Source: Desulfobacterales bacterium | GTDB lineage: Bacteria > Desulfobacterota > Desulfobacteria > Desulfobacterales > Desulfosalsimonadaceae | NCBI GenBank assembly: GCA_018334555.1 | Contig: JAGXLR010000010.1 | Location: 1 to 35,352 of the forward strand | DNA length: 35,352 bases | Direction: 5' to 3' | Part shown: positions 6,726 through 14,815 of the stretch, in pieces | Position numbering within the stretch: position 1 is the stretch's first letter | Layout: every line of letters begins with the position of its first letter | The notes under the pieces: generated by a model | Databases searched by the model: none | What the model was told of the DNA's origin: nothing | The model's input: only the letters and a program-made list of their open reading frames with translations | Position numbers and translations under genes: made by a program

Positions 6726-8099
6726 ATGCGCAGCACGCGATTGGTTATACTTATCGTTTTTTCCTTGATGGTTAGTCCGGCAGGGCTTCGTGCCGCTGAC
6801 CACCCCCCCCCGGAGCTTTCATATCCGAAACCCCTTCTTTCAAAGCTGGGGCTCGACGCCCGGGATGTGGTCAAAAACAGGGATGAATTCAAAACGGACA
6901 GGATCCACCGCATGTGGATGGCCCATGTGCATTCGGCGATTGCCGACATTGATACGGAAAAGGAGAAACGCCTTATCAACATCCACGCATCCATGCGCTA
7001 CATAAAGGACCGGATAGATAACGCCCACCTCAACGGGGACATCGATAGGCAAACATTTTCAGCCCAATCCGCCGAACTGATGCGATGGTTTCGGAAGGCC
7101 CATCAGAGGGTGTTGGGCGAACAAGCGGTCGCGGCTTTGTTCTCAGAGGCGGCGAAGAAGGAAATGACAGGCGTTATCGATACGGGCAATGGGCTCGGGT
7201 TTCCGATCCAAAACCCTGAAACCACGGTTGAAATGATAAAAGAAGCGCTTGACGCGCGTACCATTGAGAAAATCGGCCGTTTTTATCAGGAGCATGCGCG
7301 GGAGCTCAGGGATATCAAAAAAATATATAAAAATCCGCCCGCCGATGTACCGAAAGAACAGATCAAAAAGGATATGCGCAGGATTAAAAAAGAGCTGTCC
7401 GCCGCTTACAGGCAGTATTGCCGTAAGCTTTTGACAGATGAGGCCTTTAAGCTGATTTTTGATGTGAAAGAGGAGTCAAAGGCCATCCCGGAAGCGGCGG
7501 TTGAGCAGCCATCCGTTTCGTTCCCGCCGGCTATCGCGGGCTCCGTAGTGACGCACACTTTCAGTATCCAGAATGCCGGCGATGCGAGACTCAATATCCT
7601 GGGCGTTCATACGCAGTGAGGGTGTACGGCCGTCTCGTATTCGAGACGGATCCCCCCCGGCGGGAAGGGAAAAGTCACGTTAAGGATCGACACTAACGGC
7701 AAAGCCGGTGAAAGGGTAAGCCAGAGGGCCACTGTATATACAAATGATCCGGAAAAACCGAAAATCGCTTTAAGCCTTGCCGGCGATGTCATCCGGCCCG
7801 CCTTTATCGAGCCAAAGGCGGCCCGGTTGAGGGGGAGAGCCGGTGAAGAAGTCCGGGTCGATATAAATATCGTCCCGCCCGCCAACAATATGTTCGACAT
7901 CACCGGGGTGGCGGCCGAAAACGGCACGAATATCCGGTTTCAACTGGAAAAAAGCAATGCCGAATCCCGCTCTTTTGTCCTTCATGTATTCAATACCAGG
8001 CCCGAAGCCGGCCGATATTTTGACAAAATCACTCTGTCAACCACCAGCGGCATCAGTCCCGAACTGACCATCCGGGTTTTCGGGATTATTCGCGATTAA
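6726..8099 (+). CDS. Probable selenoprotein: exported helical protein with C-terminal DUF1573 domain, UGA read as Sec298
   Basis: The frame from 6726 is interrupted only by TGA at 7617-7619 and then stays open to the TAA at 8097-8099, giving 457 residues if UGA is decoded. The N terminus is a signal peptide (cleavage near LRAAD). Helical regions match the previous gene. From about residue 259 the sequence is a DUF1573 Ig-like domain with THTFSIQNAGDARLNIL before the stop and RRIPPGGKGKVTLRIDT and TNDPEKP after it. DUF1573 proteins carry a CGCT motif at this spot; here it reads U-G-C-T, so the TGA replaces the first motif Cys exactly. A perfect hairpin follows at SECIS distance. A second beta domain ends the protein (about 366-457). 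A nonsense mutation TGC to TGA is the alternative, but the intact downstream frame and hairpin argue for Sec. The redox-active motif would act in the periplasm. Confidence 0.85.
7617..7649 (+). other. In-frame UGA (Sec) codon and bacterial SECIS-like hairpin
   Basis: TGA at 7617-7619 is followed by CCGTCTCG (7630-7637), loop TATT, and CGAGACGG (7642-7649), a perfect 8-bp stem. An outer GGG at 7620-7622 can also pair with the C-run at 7652-7658. The loop begins 18-19 bases after the UGA, about the spacing in E. coli fdhF. If the closing G-C pair is counted in the loop, it starts with GU, matching the bacterial SECIS preference for a G at the first loop positions. Codons continue through the hairpin without a stop. 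Confidence 0.8.
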
Positions 8100-8168
8100 G
8101 TGATGGGGCGTATCAGGTTCGAGAAATCGTATGCGGCCTGACACCCGAACGCGACCCCCTTCCGAGGC

Positions 8169-10094
8169 CTATGCACGAAGCCGCGCCCGGTCGACGAACC
8201 CAAGATTCAACTTTTTGAGCGTCTTTTCCGTGGGAATGCCGTTGGCATCCCAGCCGCGAAGCCTGTAGTAGGCGGGGAGCATTTTTGACAGCGGCACCCG
8301 GGTCTTGGGCTTCTCCTTTAACAGGGGCTCATCGGTGAAGCGTCCGGGCAGCGTGTCCTCGGAGCCGGCAATACCCTCGCGAATATTAAAAAGCCGCTCC
8401 AGATTGTATCCCCGTGCGCCGACCTTCATGAATTTGCCGAAGTCCATCTTCATGCCGGTAGCCAGTTTGATGAGTTTGGAATGCGGCAGCATGGGCAGGT
8501 TAATTTTCATTAATGCCGGCGGCAAAACCAGCAGCATGGAAATCAGAAACCAGGTATAGGTTAAAAACTTGGTGACAAACCAGGAAAGCGTTTTATGGCC
8601 GGGCAGTTTGAAGGCAAACTTGGGCACAAACGTCCAGGCCGTAAACAGGCAATTGCCGCCGGCACTGATGGCCGCCAGAAGGTTCTGATCCAGTATCGTC
8701 CATGCCGGTTTGGACCGGTAGTGATGGGGATCCAGCGTCATGGGGCCGTTTACTTCGAAATAGGCCATATACCCCCCGTCCAGATGGCAGGCGCCACGGT
8801 TTGAGGTGGCATAGCCCAGCGCATGCCCTACGGCGCCCCGGGGGGAGTACCCGGCGATTTCAAGGCCTTTTACATGGGCGGCAAAATCCTCGCCCCCATA
8901 TTTTTTCGATAAAAAGCGAGTCCCTTCGGCCAGATCGTCTCCGATGTCCTGCCGGTAAGCGATTCTATGGATAATATCGGAGATATTTTCTTTTTCACCG
9001 AATTCGATTCCGTTCTTCCACAACCCCTTTTCATTCAACTCCGCTGCAAATCCGAGGGTGTTGCCGGTGGTAATGGCGTCCATACCCAATAGATCCATTT
9101 CATAGTTCCAGCGGATAATGGCCGGCATGTCATCGATCTCAAGGTTTGACCCCATCAGGCAGAGCGTTTCATATTCCGGGCCCTTGATCTCTTTGCCGTC
9201 CAGTTCAACAACGCGGCCGCAACGGATCGGGCAGGAGGGGCAGCCGTAGTTTTTTACCAAATAGTCCTTGGCCATACGCTCCCCGCTGATATTGTAAGCG
9301 CCCTCAAAATTGCCGCGCGAAAAATTGCGGGTGGGCAGGGCGTTTTTTTCGGACAGGATATTGACGAACTGGGCGGTGCCGTATTTCGGGCATAAATCCC
9401 CGGTGGCCGGGTGGGCCTTTAACATTTTGACCCATTTTTTGACCCCGGCACGGAATTTTTCTTTCTCGGCCAATTCGATTTTCTTTCTGCCGTTGGCAAT
9501 GACGGCTTTAAGATTCTTCGAGCCCATGACCGCTCCCATGCCGGTCCGGCCGTGAACCCGCTCTTGGGAGACAATTACTGAATATTTAACCAGATTCTCG
9601 CCCGCCGGGCCGATGACCATTTTACCGCCTTTCCCGAGCGCTTCCTGGGTTTCTTCGGTATTTTTCCCCCAAAGATGGCCGGCGGGTTTTATCTGGATGT
9701 CGTCTTCATTGATATCAATAAATACCGGGGTCTCCGATTTGCCGCGGATAACTATGCCGTCCCAGCCGGCGCGTTTGAGGTGCATGCCGAAGTGGCCGCC
9801 GCTGTTTGAATGGCCAATGGCGCCGGTTTGCGGGCTTTTGGCGGAGATATCGTATCGACTGGTGGAGGGGGCGCCGGTGGCGGTCATGGGAGAGGTCATG
9901 ACAACGAGCAGGTTTTGCGGTGAAAGGGGGTCAGTGCCGGGTGCCAATTGGTCCCAGAGGATTTTGGTGCTCAAAAAACGGCCGCCCAGGAACTTTTCCC
10001 GGTCCAGATCGGTCAGCGGATATTCGCCGATGACGCCCTCCGTCAAATTGATATCCAAGATTTTTCCCGTATATCCTTTATATTGACTGGCCAT
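8169..10094 (-). CDS. aor: Aldehyde:ferredoxin oxidoreductase (tungsten enzyme)
   Basis: This enzyme oxidises aldehydes to carboxylic acids with ferredoxin, or runs in reverse, using a tungstopterin and one [4Fe-4S] cluster in the cytoplasm. The N terminus (GYTGKILDINLTEG, FLGGRFL) is typical of the AOR family. The cluster ligands are CPSCPIRC and a distal Cys in GGNCLF near residue 482. I start at 10094 (641 residues) behind a GGGG site; the longer frame from 10178 would overlap the enoyl-CoA hydratase gene. Unusual is a hydrophobic stretch at about 505-528 (WFVTKFLTYTWFLISMLLVL) after the distal Cys, making this region longer than I expect for the family. It is the last gene of the acyl-CoA run, 22 bases behind the hydratase, which suggests an aldehyde arises in the pathway. 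Many AOR-family members have other substrates, so the substrate is open. Confidence 0.92.
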   Translation of the reverse strand: MASQYKGYTGKILDINLTEGVIGEYPLTDLDREKFLGGRFLSTKILWDQLAPGTDPLSPQNLLVVMTSPMTATGAPSTSRYDISAKSPQTGAIGHSNSGGHFGMHLKRAGWDGIVIRGKSETPVFIDINEDDIQIKPAGHLWGKNTEETQEALGKGGKMVIGPAGENLVKYSVIVSQERVHGRTGMGAVMGSKNLKAVIANGRKKIELAEKEKFRAGVKKWVKMLKAHPATGDLCPKYGTAQFVNILSEKNALPTRNFSRGNFEGAYNISGERMAKDYLVKNYGCPSCPIRCGRVVELDGKEIKGPEYETLCLMGSNLEIDDMPAIIRWNYEMDLLGMDAITTGNTLGFAAELNEKGLWKNGIEFGEKENISDIIHRIAYRQDIGDDLAEGTRFLSKKYGGEDFAAHVKGLEIAGYSPRGAVGHALGYATSNRGACHLDGGYMAYFEVNGPMTLDPHHYRSKPAWTILDQNLLAAISAGGNCLFTAWTFVPKFAFKLPGHKTLSWFVTKFLTYTWFLISMLLVLPPALMKINLPMLPHSKLIKLATGMKMDFGKFMKVGARGYNLERLFNIREGIAGSEDTLPGRFTDEPLLKEKPKTRVPLSKMLPAYYRLRGWDANGIPTEKTLKKLNLGFVDRARLRA

Positions 10095-10116
10095 TTCAAT
10101 ACCCCTTTTTATTTTA

Positions 10117-10920
10117 TCATTTGCCCTTATAATTTGGCTTTCGTTTTTCCTTAAACGCTTTGGGGCCTTCTCTGGCATCTTTGGTCAAAAACACCGGGGC
10201 GCCGAGCTCGATTTCCCGGGCTAGTCCTTCTTTCGTCGGCCTGCCGATGCCTTCCAGGACGATTTGTTTGATGGCCTTGATCGCCAGGGGGCCGTTTTCC
10301 ACAATAATCGCCGCCATCCGTTCGGCTTCGGCCATGACCTGGTCCTGGGGGACGATTCGATTGATAAAGCCAAACCGGTAGGCTTCCTCGGCATCCATCA
10401 GTTCACCGGTTAAAAGAATCTCCATGGCTCGTGCATAGGGCATCTGTCGGGGGAGACGGATGGAGGAGCCCATTAAGGGAACAATCGCCCACTTCACTTC
10501 CTGCAGGCCAAACTGTGTGCCTTCGGCGGCGATGCGGATATCCGTGGAATAGAGAAACTCCATCCCGCCGGCGATGGCCCTGCCGTTTATGGCGGCAATA
10601 ACAGGCTTATATAAGTCAAAATCCCTTAACATCGCCTGGTTGAACAACTCGGGATTGGCCTTCACTTTTTTATCCGCCTCGGTTTCCGGCTGTCGGGCGC
10701 CGGTAAACAGGGGGATGAGCTTGGCCAAATCCGCTCCCGACGAAAACACTGCATCGCCTGCGCCGGTGAGGATGGCGCATCTTAACCCGTCATCATCCCG
10801 GTAGTCGGTCCACGCGTCCACGAGTTCCAGAACGGTTTCCGGAGAAATCGCATTGCGGGCTTCCGGCCGGTTCAAGGTTAGATACGCGACCCCATCCTTT
10901 TTTTCATAGATCAGACCCAT
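10117..10920 (-). CDS. Enoyl-CoA hydratase/isomerase (crotonase family)
   Basis: A 267-residue crotonase-fold protein that would add water to an enoyl-CoA or shift its double bond. The oxyanion-hole segments (SSGADLAKL and INGRAIAGG) are present. Both glutamates of the classic hydratase site are kept, Glu121 in AGGMEF and Glu141 in FGLQEVKW, so hydratase activity is likely. The start has an AGGAAAA site, and the gene lies 15 bases behind the small DUF35 gene, in the same run. It is an S-specific hydratase fold, distinct from the MaoC hotdog hydratase encoded at 17.8 kb; the two could serve different turns of the pathway. Confidence 0.92.
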   Translation of the reverse strand: MGLIYEKKDGVAYLTLNRPEARNAISPETVLELVDAWTDYRDDDGLRCAILTGAGDAVFSSGADLAKLIPLFTGARQPETEADKKVKANPELFNQAMLRDFDLYKPVIAAINGRAIAGGMEFLYSTDIRIAAEGTQFGLQEVKWAIVPLMGSSIRLPRQMPYARAMEILLTGELMDAEEAYRFGFINRIVPQDQVMAEAERMAAIIVENGPLAIKAIKQIVLEGIGRPTKEGLAREIELGAPVFLTKDAREGPKAFKEKRKPNYKGK

Positions 10921-10935
10921 GTTCGCATTTTCCTT

Positions 10936-11400
10936 TTATGAGACCGGTTTGAAATGATCGATATCCAGGATGGTGCTTGTCGTGTTCTCGCTGTATACGG
11001 CTTCCACACGCATTCCGGCTTTGACATCTTCGCTTTTTACTTCATCCAGGATATGAACCATCGGCGTGTCCGCGCCATCGAGTTTGATCATGGCCAGTAT
11101 GTAGGGCGCTTCGCGCGGCAGATGCCTGTCACTGTACCTCACAACCGTAAAATTGATGACTTCCCCGGTGTTTTCAACCGTCACCCAGTTCTCGCGGAGA
11201 TCCGCCATGCATTTCTCGCAAGTTTGACGGGGTGGCACGAAGACCTTGTGGCACTTTTCGCAGCGCACGCCCAGGATCTGTCGCGAATCCCGCAGCGCGG
11301 TAATGAAGGTGCTGCCCACGCGGCCGGCGAAATAGCTGTACGGCAGCGCCAGCTTGCCGTCAATGACATAGGCGTCGGCGCTATCAACGGTTTTCTGCAT
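10936..11400 (-). CDS. DUF35 protein: zinc ribbon plus OB-fold, stand-alone
   Basis: A 155-residue member of the DUF35 family, which partners thiolase-fold enzymes and helps bind acyl-CoA. The zinc ribbon is C-x2-C-x10-C-x2-C (Cys47, 50, 61, 64) followed by an OB-fold ending in ILDIDHF. It is closely similar along its length to the N-terminal half of the DUF35-MaoC protein at 17826-18716 (shared segments KVFVPPRQTCE and GADT). I prefer the second ATG (11400), because AGAGG directly abuts the first ATG (11409) but is 9 bases from the second. Unlike its neighbours it is separated from the upstream gene by 189 bases that hold a repeat element. It is likely the second DUF35 subunit of the module 2 thiolase-like complex. 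Confidence 0.88.
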   Translation of the reverse strand: MQKTVDSADAYVIDGKLALPYSYFAGRVGSTFITALRDSRQILGVRCEKCHKVFVPPRQTCEKCMADLRENWVTVENTGEVINFTVVRYSDRHLPREAPYILAMIKLDGADTPMVHILDEVKSEDVKAGMRVEAVYSENTTSTILDIDHFKPVS

Positions 11401-11447
11401 TGTATTCATCCTCTTTTGTTAAAAAGGTTTGCCAAATTGCCAGATTT

Positions 11448-11585
11448 GATGGCAAAGCAAAAAGTTCAAGCCCCGTTTAAGATTAGGGGGCGCCGCAAAT
11501 CCCGAGGAGTGAGGCGTACTAATAGTACGTTGAATGACGAGGGATGGAAGCGCCACACAGAAATTGGGCTTTTTGCGAAGCCATC
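11448..11585 (+). repeat. Dispersed intergenic repeat, copy 1 (MITE/REP-like)
   Basis: A 138-base element with imperfect inverted ends: GATGGCAAAGCAAAAAG at the left and CTTTTTGCGAAGCCATC at the right. Nested inverted repeats lie inside (GGCGC/GCGCC, ATCCC/GGGAT, and CGTACT-AAT-AGTACG at the centre). A second copy in the same orientation is at 33196-33334. It sits within the acyl-CoA run between two DUF35 genes and carries no coding frame of its own. Confidence 0.85.
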
Positions 11586-11589
11586 AGGA

Positions 11590-12438
11590 TTACTCATCTA
11601 TCTCAAAGTACTGTATATCAAACACGCTCCCCGTCCGGTTCTTTGCCCAGACCGGCCGCAGACGGGTCCCATGGCGGACCCTGTCGCCCATCACAATGCC
11701 CATTTGAACCCGGTCCAGCTGATCCGGCCGTAGCAGGTGCCAGAAGACCTCTTCGCCCTGACAGCCGTCCAAAAGAATTCCGATGGCCCCGTATGGCGTC
11801 TCCCGGGTCTCTCCGGTCAAGGGGTCCGGGCTGGCATAATAGCAGTATTCCATCATCCGCATTTCCCCCTTGGGGCCGATTTCCACCCACTCATCATTAC
11901 GCACGCGGCATATGGCGCAGGCCTCTCTCGGAGGCGACTGCAGCCGCCCGCAGGACGGACATTTAATGGCAAGAATGGTCTTATTTTTCAAGCCCTGCAA
12001 AAACTTGCCCATGACCGGACCGGTAGCAAAGCGTTGGTCCACCGAAATCGTCTGTTTAAGGGCGATGAGCTCCTGTTCTTGGGTGGTTTCCGCCCCTGGC
12101 GGGACGTATTTTTGAAAAATTTTGCTGGTTATGCCGAATGTATTGACGTCGCCGCGGATTTTCAGCTTGCCGGCGGTCAATGCCGACATCGCATCGACTT
12201 TTCCGATATTTAACCCCACAAATGTGGCCCCGTCGGTCTCCATGACGACGTCGCAGGAAGACAGGTCATCGGCTTTCTCGAGGCTCATATCGCCGTCTTT
12301 GACGGTAAGCCGCCATTTGCCCTCTTCGCTGATGTCATAGCCGAAGGTATGGTTCACTCCGGCTGCGCCCTCGGGGCGGAAACGGGCCTTCATGGAATTG
12401 AATATATCCTCTATATGGATACCGTGGTATTCACTCAT
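11590..12438 (-). CDS. SCP2 - DUF35 fusion protein
   Basis: A 282-residue two-domain protein. Residues 1 to about 120 are an SCP2-like lipid-binding domain (typical end KLKIRGDVNTFGITSKIFQKY). Residues about 130-282 are a DUF35 domain with zinc ribbon Cys160, 163, 174 and 177 (KCPSCGRLQSPPREACAIC) and an OB-fold (YYASPDPLTGETRETPYG). The whole protein parallels the last third of the 895-residue ligase fusion at 18762-21449, down to the linker QRFATGPVMGKFL. SCP2 domains hold hydrophobic acyl or sterol groups, so it probably presents the acyl-CoA to the thiolase-like pair encoded just upstream. The start has an AGGGGGA site, 9 bases after the stop of the type A thiolase-like gene. Confidence 0.9.
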   Translation of the reverse strand: MSEYHGIHIEDIFNSMKARFRPEGAAGVNHTFGYDISEEGKWRLTVKDGDMSLEKADDLSSCDVVMETDGATFVGLNIGKVDAMSALTAGKLKIRGDVNTFGITSKIFQKYVPPGAETTQEQELIALKQTISVDQRFATGPVMGKFLQGLKNKTILAIKCPSCGRLQSPPREACAICRVRNDEWVEIGPKGEMRMMEYCYYASPDPLTGETRETPYGAIGILLDGCQGEEVFWHLLRPDQLDRVQMGIVMGDRVRHGTRLRPVWAKNRTGSVFDIQYFEIDE

Positions 12439-12447
12439 AAATTCCCC

Positions 12448-13641
12448 CTACCAGTTGAGTTCTTTCTCGAGCATCGTCAGGACGGTCCACATGGTGCCGC
12501 CGAATGCCGAGGCCAGCGCGTGGTTGACCGGCTTTTGAATTTGGTGCGGTCCGGCGTCGCCCCGAATCTGCTTGGCGGCTTCCGCCACCCGGACAAGGGC
12601 GGTGGCCCCGATGGGGTTGGCGGCGATAACACCGCCGGATGGGTTGATGGGCATTTTGCCGTCAATCATGATCTCCTTGTCTTCGACGAGCTTCAAATGC
12701 GCGTCACCTGCCAGCAGGAAAAACTCCTTTAACCAGTCGGTGCCCCACCAGGCGGAGGGATCATACATCTCAAAGACGTCGAAGTATTCCAGCGGATCGG
12801 TAATGCCGTTTCGCTCATAGAGCTTCTCCGCGGCAAACCGGTGGGTGGTGTCCGTGGGGTAGTAGTTGTTGCATAGATTCAAGGTCTCTTCGCGGTGCAC
12901 CGTAATATGGTCCCGGACCCAGACCGGGGTGTCGGTGATCTCTCGGGCTTTTTCTTCCGAGGCAAAGATCACCACACAGGCGCCGTCGGATTGGGAACAC
13001 ATGTGAATCAGTCGCAGATCTCCGATAAGCGGGGGCGAGGTCTCCATGAGCTCATCCATCTGGTCCCATTCCAGGCCGAACGCCCGATGGGAGTTGGGAT
13101 TCAAGCAGGCGTGCTTGTCCATGATAATCCGGTAGGTCATAGCGGCCCTTCGGGCCCGATCCGCACCGAATTCCTCGATGAGTTTCACCGCCGTGGAATC
13201 GGTGAGCGCCCCGGATTGGAGTTTTCTCGCCCAGAGGGGGTCGGCCATATTGGTAATACCGCCGGTGGTATGGCCTTCCTGGAGTTTTTCGAAGCCAATG
13301 GCCATTACCACATCATACATCCCCGATGCCGCCAGGTTGTCGCCGGAACACGCCAGTGTGCCGCCGGTCGTTCCGCCCGTCGTCAACCGGAAGGCCTCTT
13401 TCCCATAGGATCCAGAGCCCAGCGTATGCCAGAGATCCGGTTGATGGATCATCTCGAAAAGCTCCATGTTGCCGTGGACCACGCAGTCCACCGCATCCAT
13501 GGTCAGATTGGCGTCATCCAGCGCCTGGCGAACGGCTTCATGTATCATCTCCGCCTGGTTGACATCTTCGCGATGGCTGGAAAACTTGGTCTCCCCTACG
13601 CCCACGATGCCGACATGTCTGTTTTTTTTTCGATAGCCCAT
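12448..13641 (-). CDS. Thiolase-fold protein type A without the nucleophilic Cys (module 2)
   Basis: A 397-residue protein with the SCP-x/thiolase fold throughout (HVGIVGVGETKF, YDVVMAIGFEKL, NPSGGVIAANPIGA). In classical thiolases a nucleophilic Cys lies 17 residues before the Gly of the ASG-x-YD segment; here that place is Gly90 (TTGGTTGG). The HD of the central His motif is YD (EMYDPSAWW) and GHP is ANP. It should not act as a normal thiolase. Ltp2-type steroid retro-aldolases share such losses and need a DUF35 partner, as available here. Cys98 is nearby but off register. The 13659-14804 gene directly upstream encodes the probable partner subunit. It is strongly similar to the product of 21483-22664. 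Confidence 0.88.
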   Translation of the reverse strand: MGYRKKNRHVGIVGVGETKFSSHREDVNQAEMIHEAVRQALDDANLTMDAVDCVVHGNMELFEMIHQPDLWHTLGSGSYGKEAFRLTTGGTTGGTLACSGDNLAASGMYDVVMAIGFEKLQEGHTTGGITNMADPLWARKLQSGALTDSTAVKLIEEFGADRARRAAMTYRIIMDKHACLNPNSHRAFGLEWDQMDELMETSPPLIGDLRLIHMCSQSDGACVVIFASEEKAREITDTPVWVRDHITVHREETLNLCNNYYPTDTTHRFAAEKLYERNGITDPLEYFDVFEMYDPSAWWGTDWLKEFFLLAGDAHLKLVEDKEIMIDGKMPINPSGGVIAANPIGATALVRVAEAAKQIRGDAGPHQIQKPVNHALASAFGGTMWTVLTMLEKELNW

Positions 13642-13658
13642 AATAAATGATACTCCCC

Positions 13659-14804
13659 TTATTTTTCCAGTATTAAAGCCGCATGATGCTGGCCTGCCGC
13701 GCCGGTTGTGCCATGCGCAAGCGCCCTTTTCGCGCCTTCCACCTGACGGTCTCCGGCCTCCCCCCGAAGCTGGTGGACCGCTTCAAGGGCTCGGGCTAGT
13801 CCGCCCAGCATGACGGGGTTGCCGTTTAGCATGCCGCCGGAGGTATTGACATGATTGGCCTCCAAGCCGCCTTTTTCGATCCATCGGCCGGCTTCGCCTC
13901 TTTCAACCAATCCGGCGCCTTCGGCCCACATTGGCAGCTGGTAGGCATAGGGGTCGTTTAATTCCACCACATCAAAGGCATTTTTGGGCTCCGTGATGCC
14001 GGCCATCCGGTAGGCCCTGGCGGCCGCTTTCTCGAGTGCGAAGTTGTCCGTCAAATCCCTGTCGCCCAGAAAATAGCTATCCATACAGCTTCCAAAGCCG
14101 GTGACCCAGACCGGATTGTCCGTGAATTCGTGTACCCGTTCCTCGCAGCAAAGAAGCAGCCCCGCCGCCCAGTCGGTGACCGGGTAGGCATGGAGCTCCC
14201 GGATCGGGTCAGAGATCATCGGGGATTTCATTACTGCCTCCTCAGTAACCATTTCATTTTTTCTGGCAAACGGGTTTTTTGCGGCCATCTGCCGGGATCG
14301 CACCACGACCCGGGCCAGATGTTCATCGGTGATACCGGATGCTTCCATATAGGCCCGCGCCTGGAATGCGCTGGCATTTAAGAAGTCAAGCCCCAGCGGC
14401 CGGCAGTAAAAGGGATCAAAGGCCAGATTCGTGCACATATGCCGGCTTTCAGGCTGGGATTCCTTGCAATGGCCGATTAAAAGGATAATATCGTCGTGCC
14501 CGGATAGAATCGAGGCCATGGCATAGCCGATACCGTTGATGCCGTCCTGGGCGGTTTTTTCCTCTCCACGGAAATGGGCGCCCACGACATCGGTCATCCC
14601 GTTGTCGGAAATGGTCCGGGCGTCAAATACGTCATCGGAGCAGGTCACCACATTACGGATGCCCGTTTCCATGTCAAAGGTGACGCCCGTCTGGCTCACA
14701 ATGGATTCAAAGCAGTCGAACAGCATGCCTTGAAACCGCTGATACCAGATATCCGGTTCATTTTTAATCTGCGCGGTTGCGCAGATCGCCACTCTGCGGC
14801 TCAT
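13659..14804 (-). CDS. Thiolase-fold protein type B without the nucleophilic Cys (module 2)
   Basis: A 381-residue, more divergent thiolase-like protein. The position of the nucleophilic Cys is Ala85 (KTAQDGING), the central motif is ELNDPYAY in place of a HD motif, and the GHP motif is GNP (LNGNPVMLGG). The N-terminal MSRRVAICATAQ matches the MARRVGICAVAQ of the copy at 22675-23832, which decides the start at 14804, as does an AAGGAG site. An upstream ATG at 14819 overlaps the stop of the ligase gene in an ATGA arrangement but would absorb this ribosome site. With type A it likely forms a mixed thiolase-fold dimer in which one or both subunits may be structural. Confidence 0.87.
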   Translation of the reverse strand: MSRRVAICATAQIKNEPDIWYQRFQGMLFDCFESIVSQTGVTFDMETGIRNVVTCSDDVFDARTISDNGMTDVVGAHFRGEEKTAQDGINGIGYAMASILSGHDDIILLIGHCKESQPESRHMCTNLAFDPFYCRPLGLDFLNASAFQARAYMEASGITDEHLARVVVRSRQMAAKNPFARKNEMVTEEAVMKSPMISDPIRELHAYPVTDWAAGLLLCCEERVHEFTDNPVWVTGFGSCMDSYFLGDRDLTDNFALEKAAARAYRMAGITEPKNAFDVVELNDPYAYQLPMWAEGAGLVERGEAGRWIEKGGLEANHVNTSGGMLNGNPVMLGGLARALEAVHQLRGEAGDRQVEGAKRALAHGTTGAAGQHHAALILEK

Positions 14805-14815
14805 AGGGTCTCCTT

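Noticed and set aside
6726-7619. Reading the gene as a complete 297-residue protein ending at the TGA, or as a pseudogene
   Set aside because: The DUF1573 domain would be cut in the middle, while the same frame continues intact with family motifs to 8099; the TGA sits on a motif Cys and is followed by a SECIS-like hairpin.
12895-13650. Plus-strand open frame of 251 codons
   Set aside because: It mirrors the thiolase-like gene on the other strand and shows only the composition expected of antisense to GC-rich codons.
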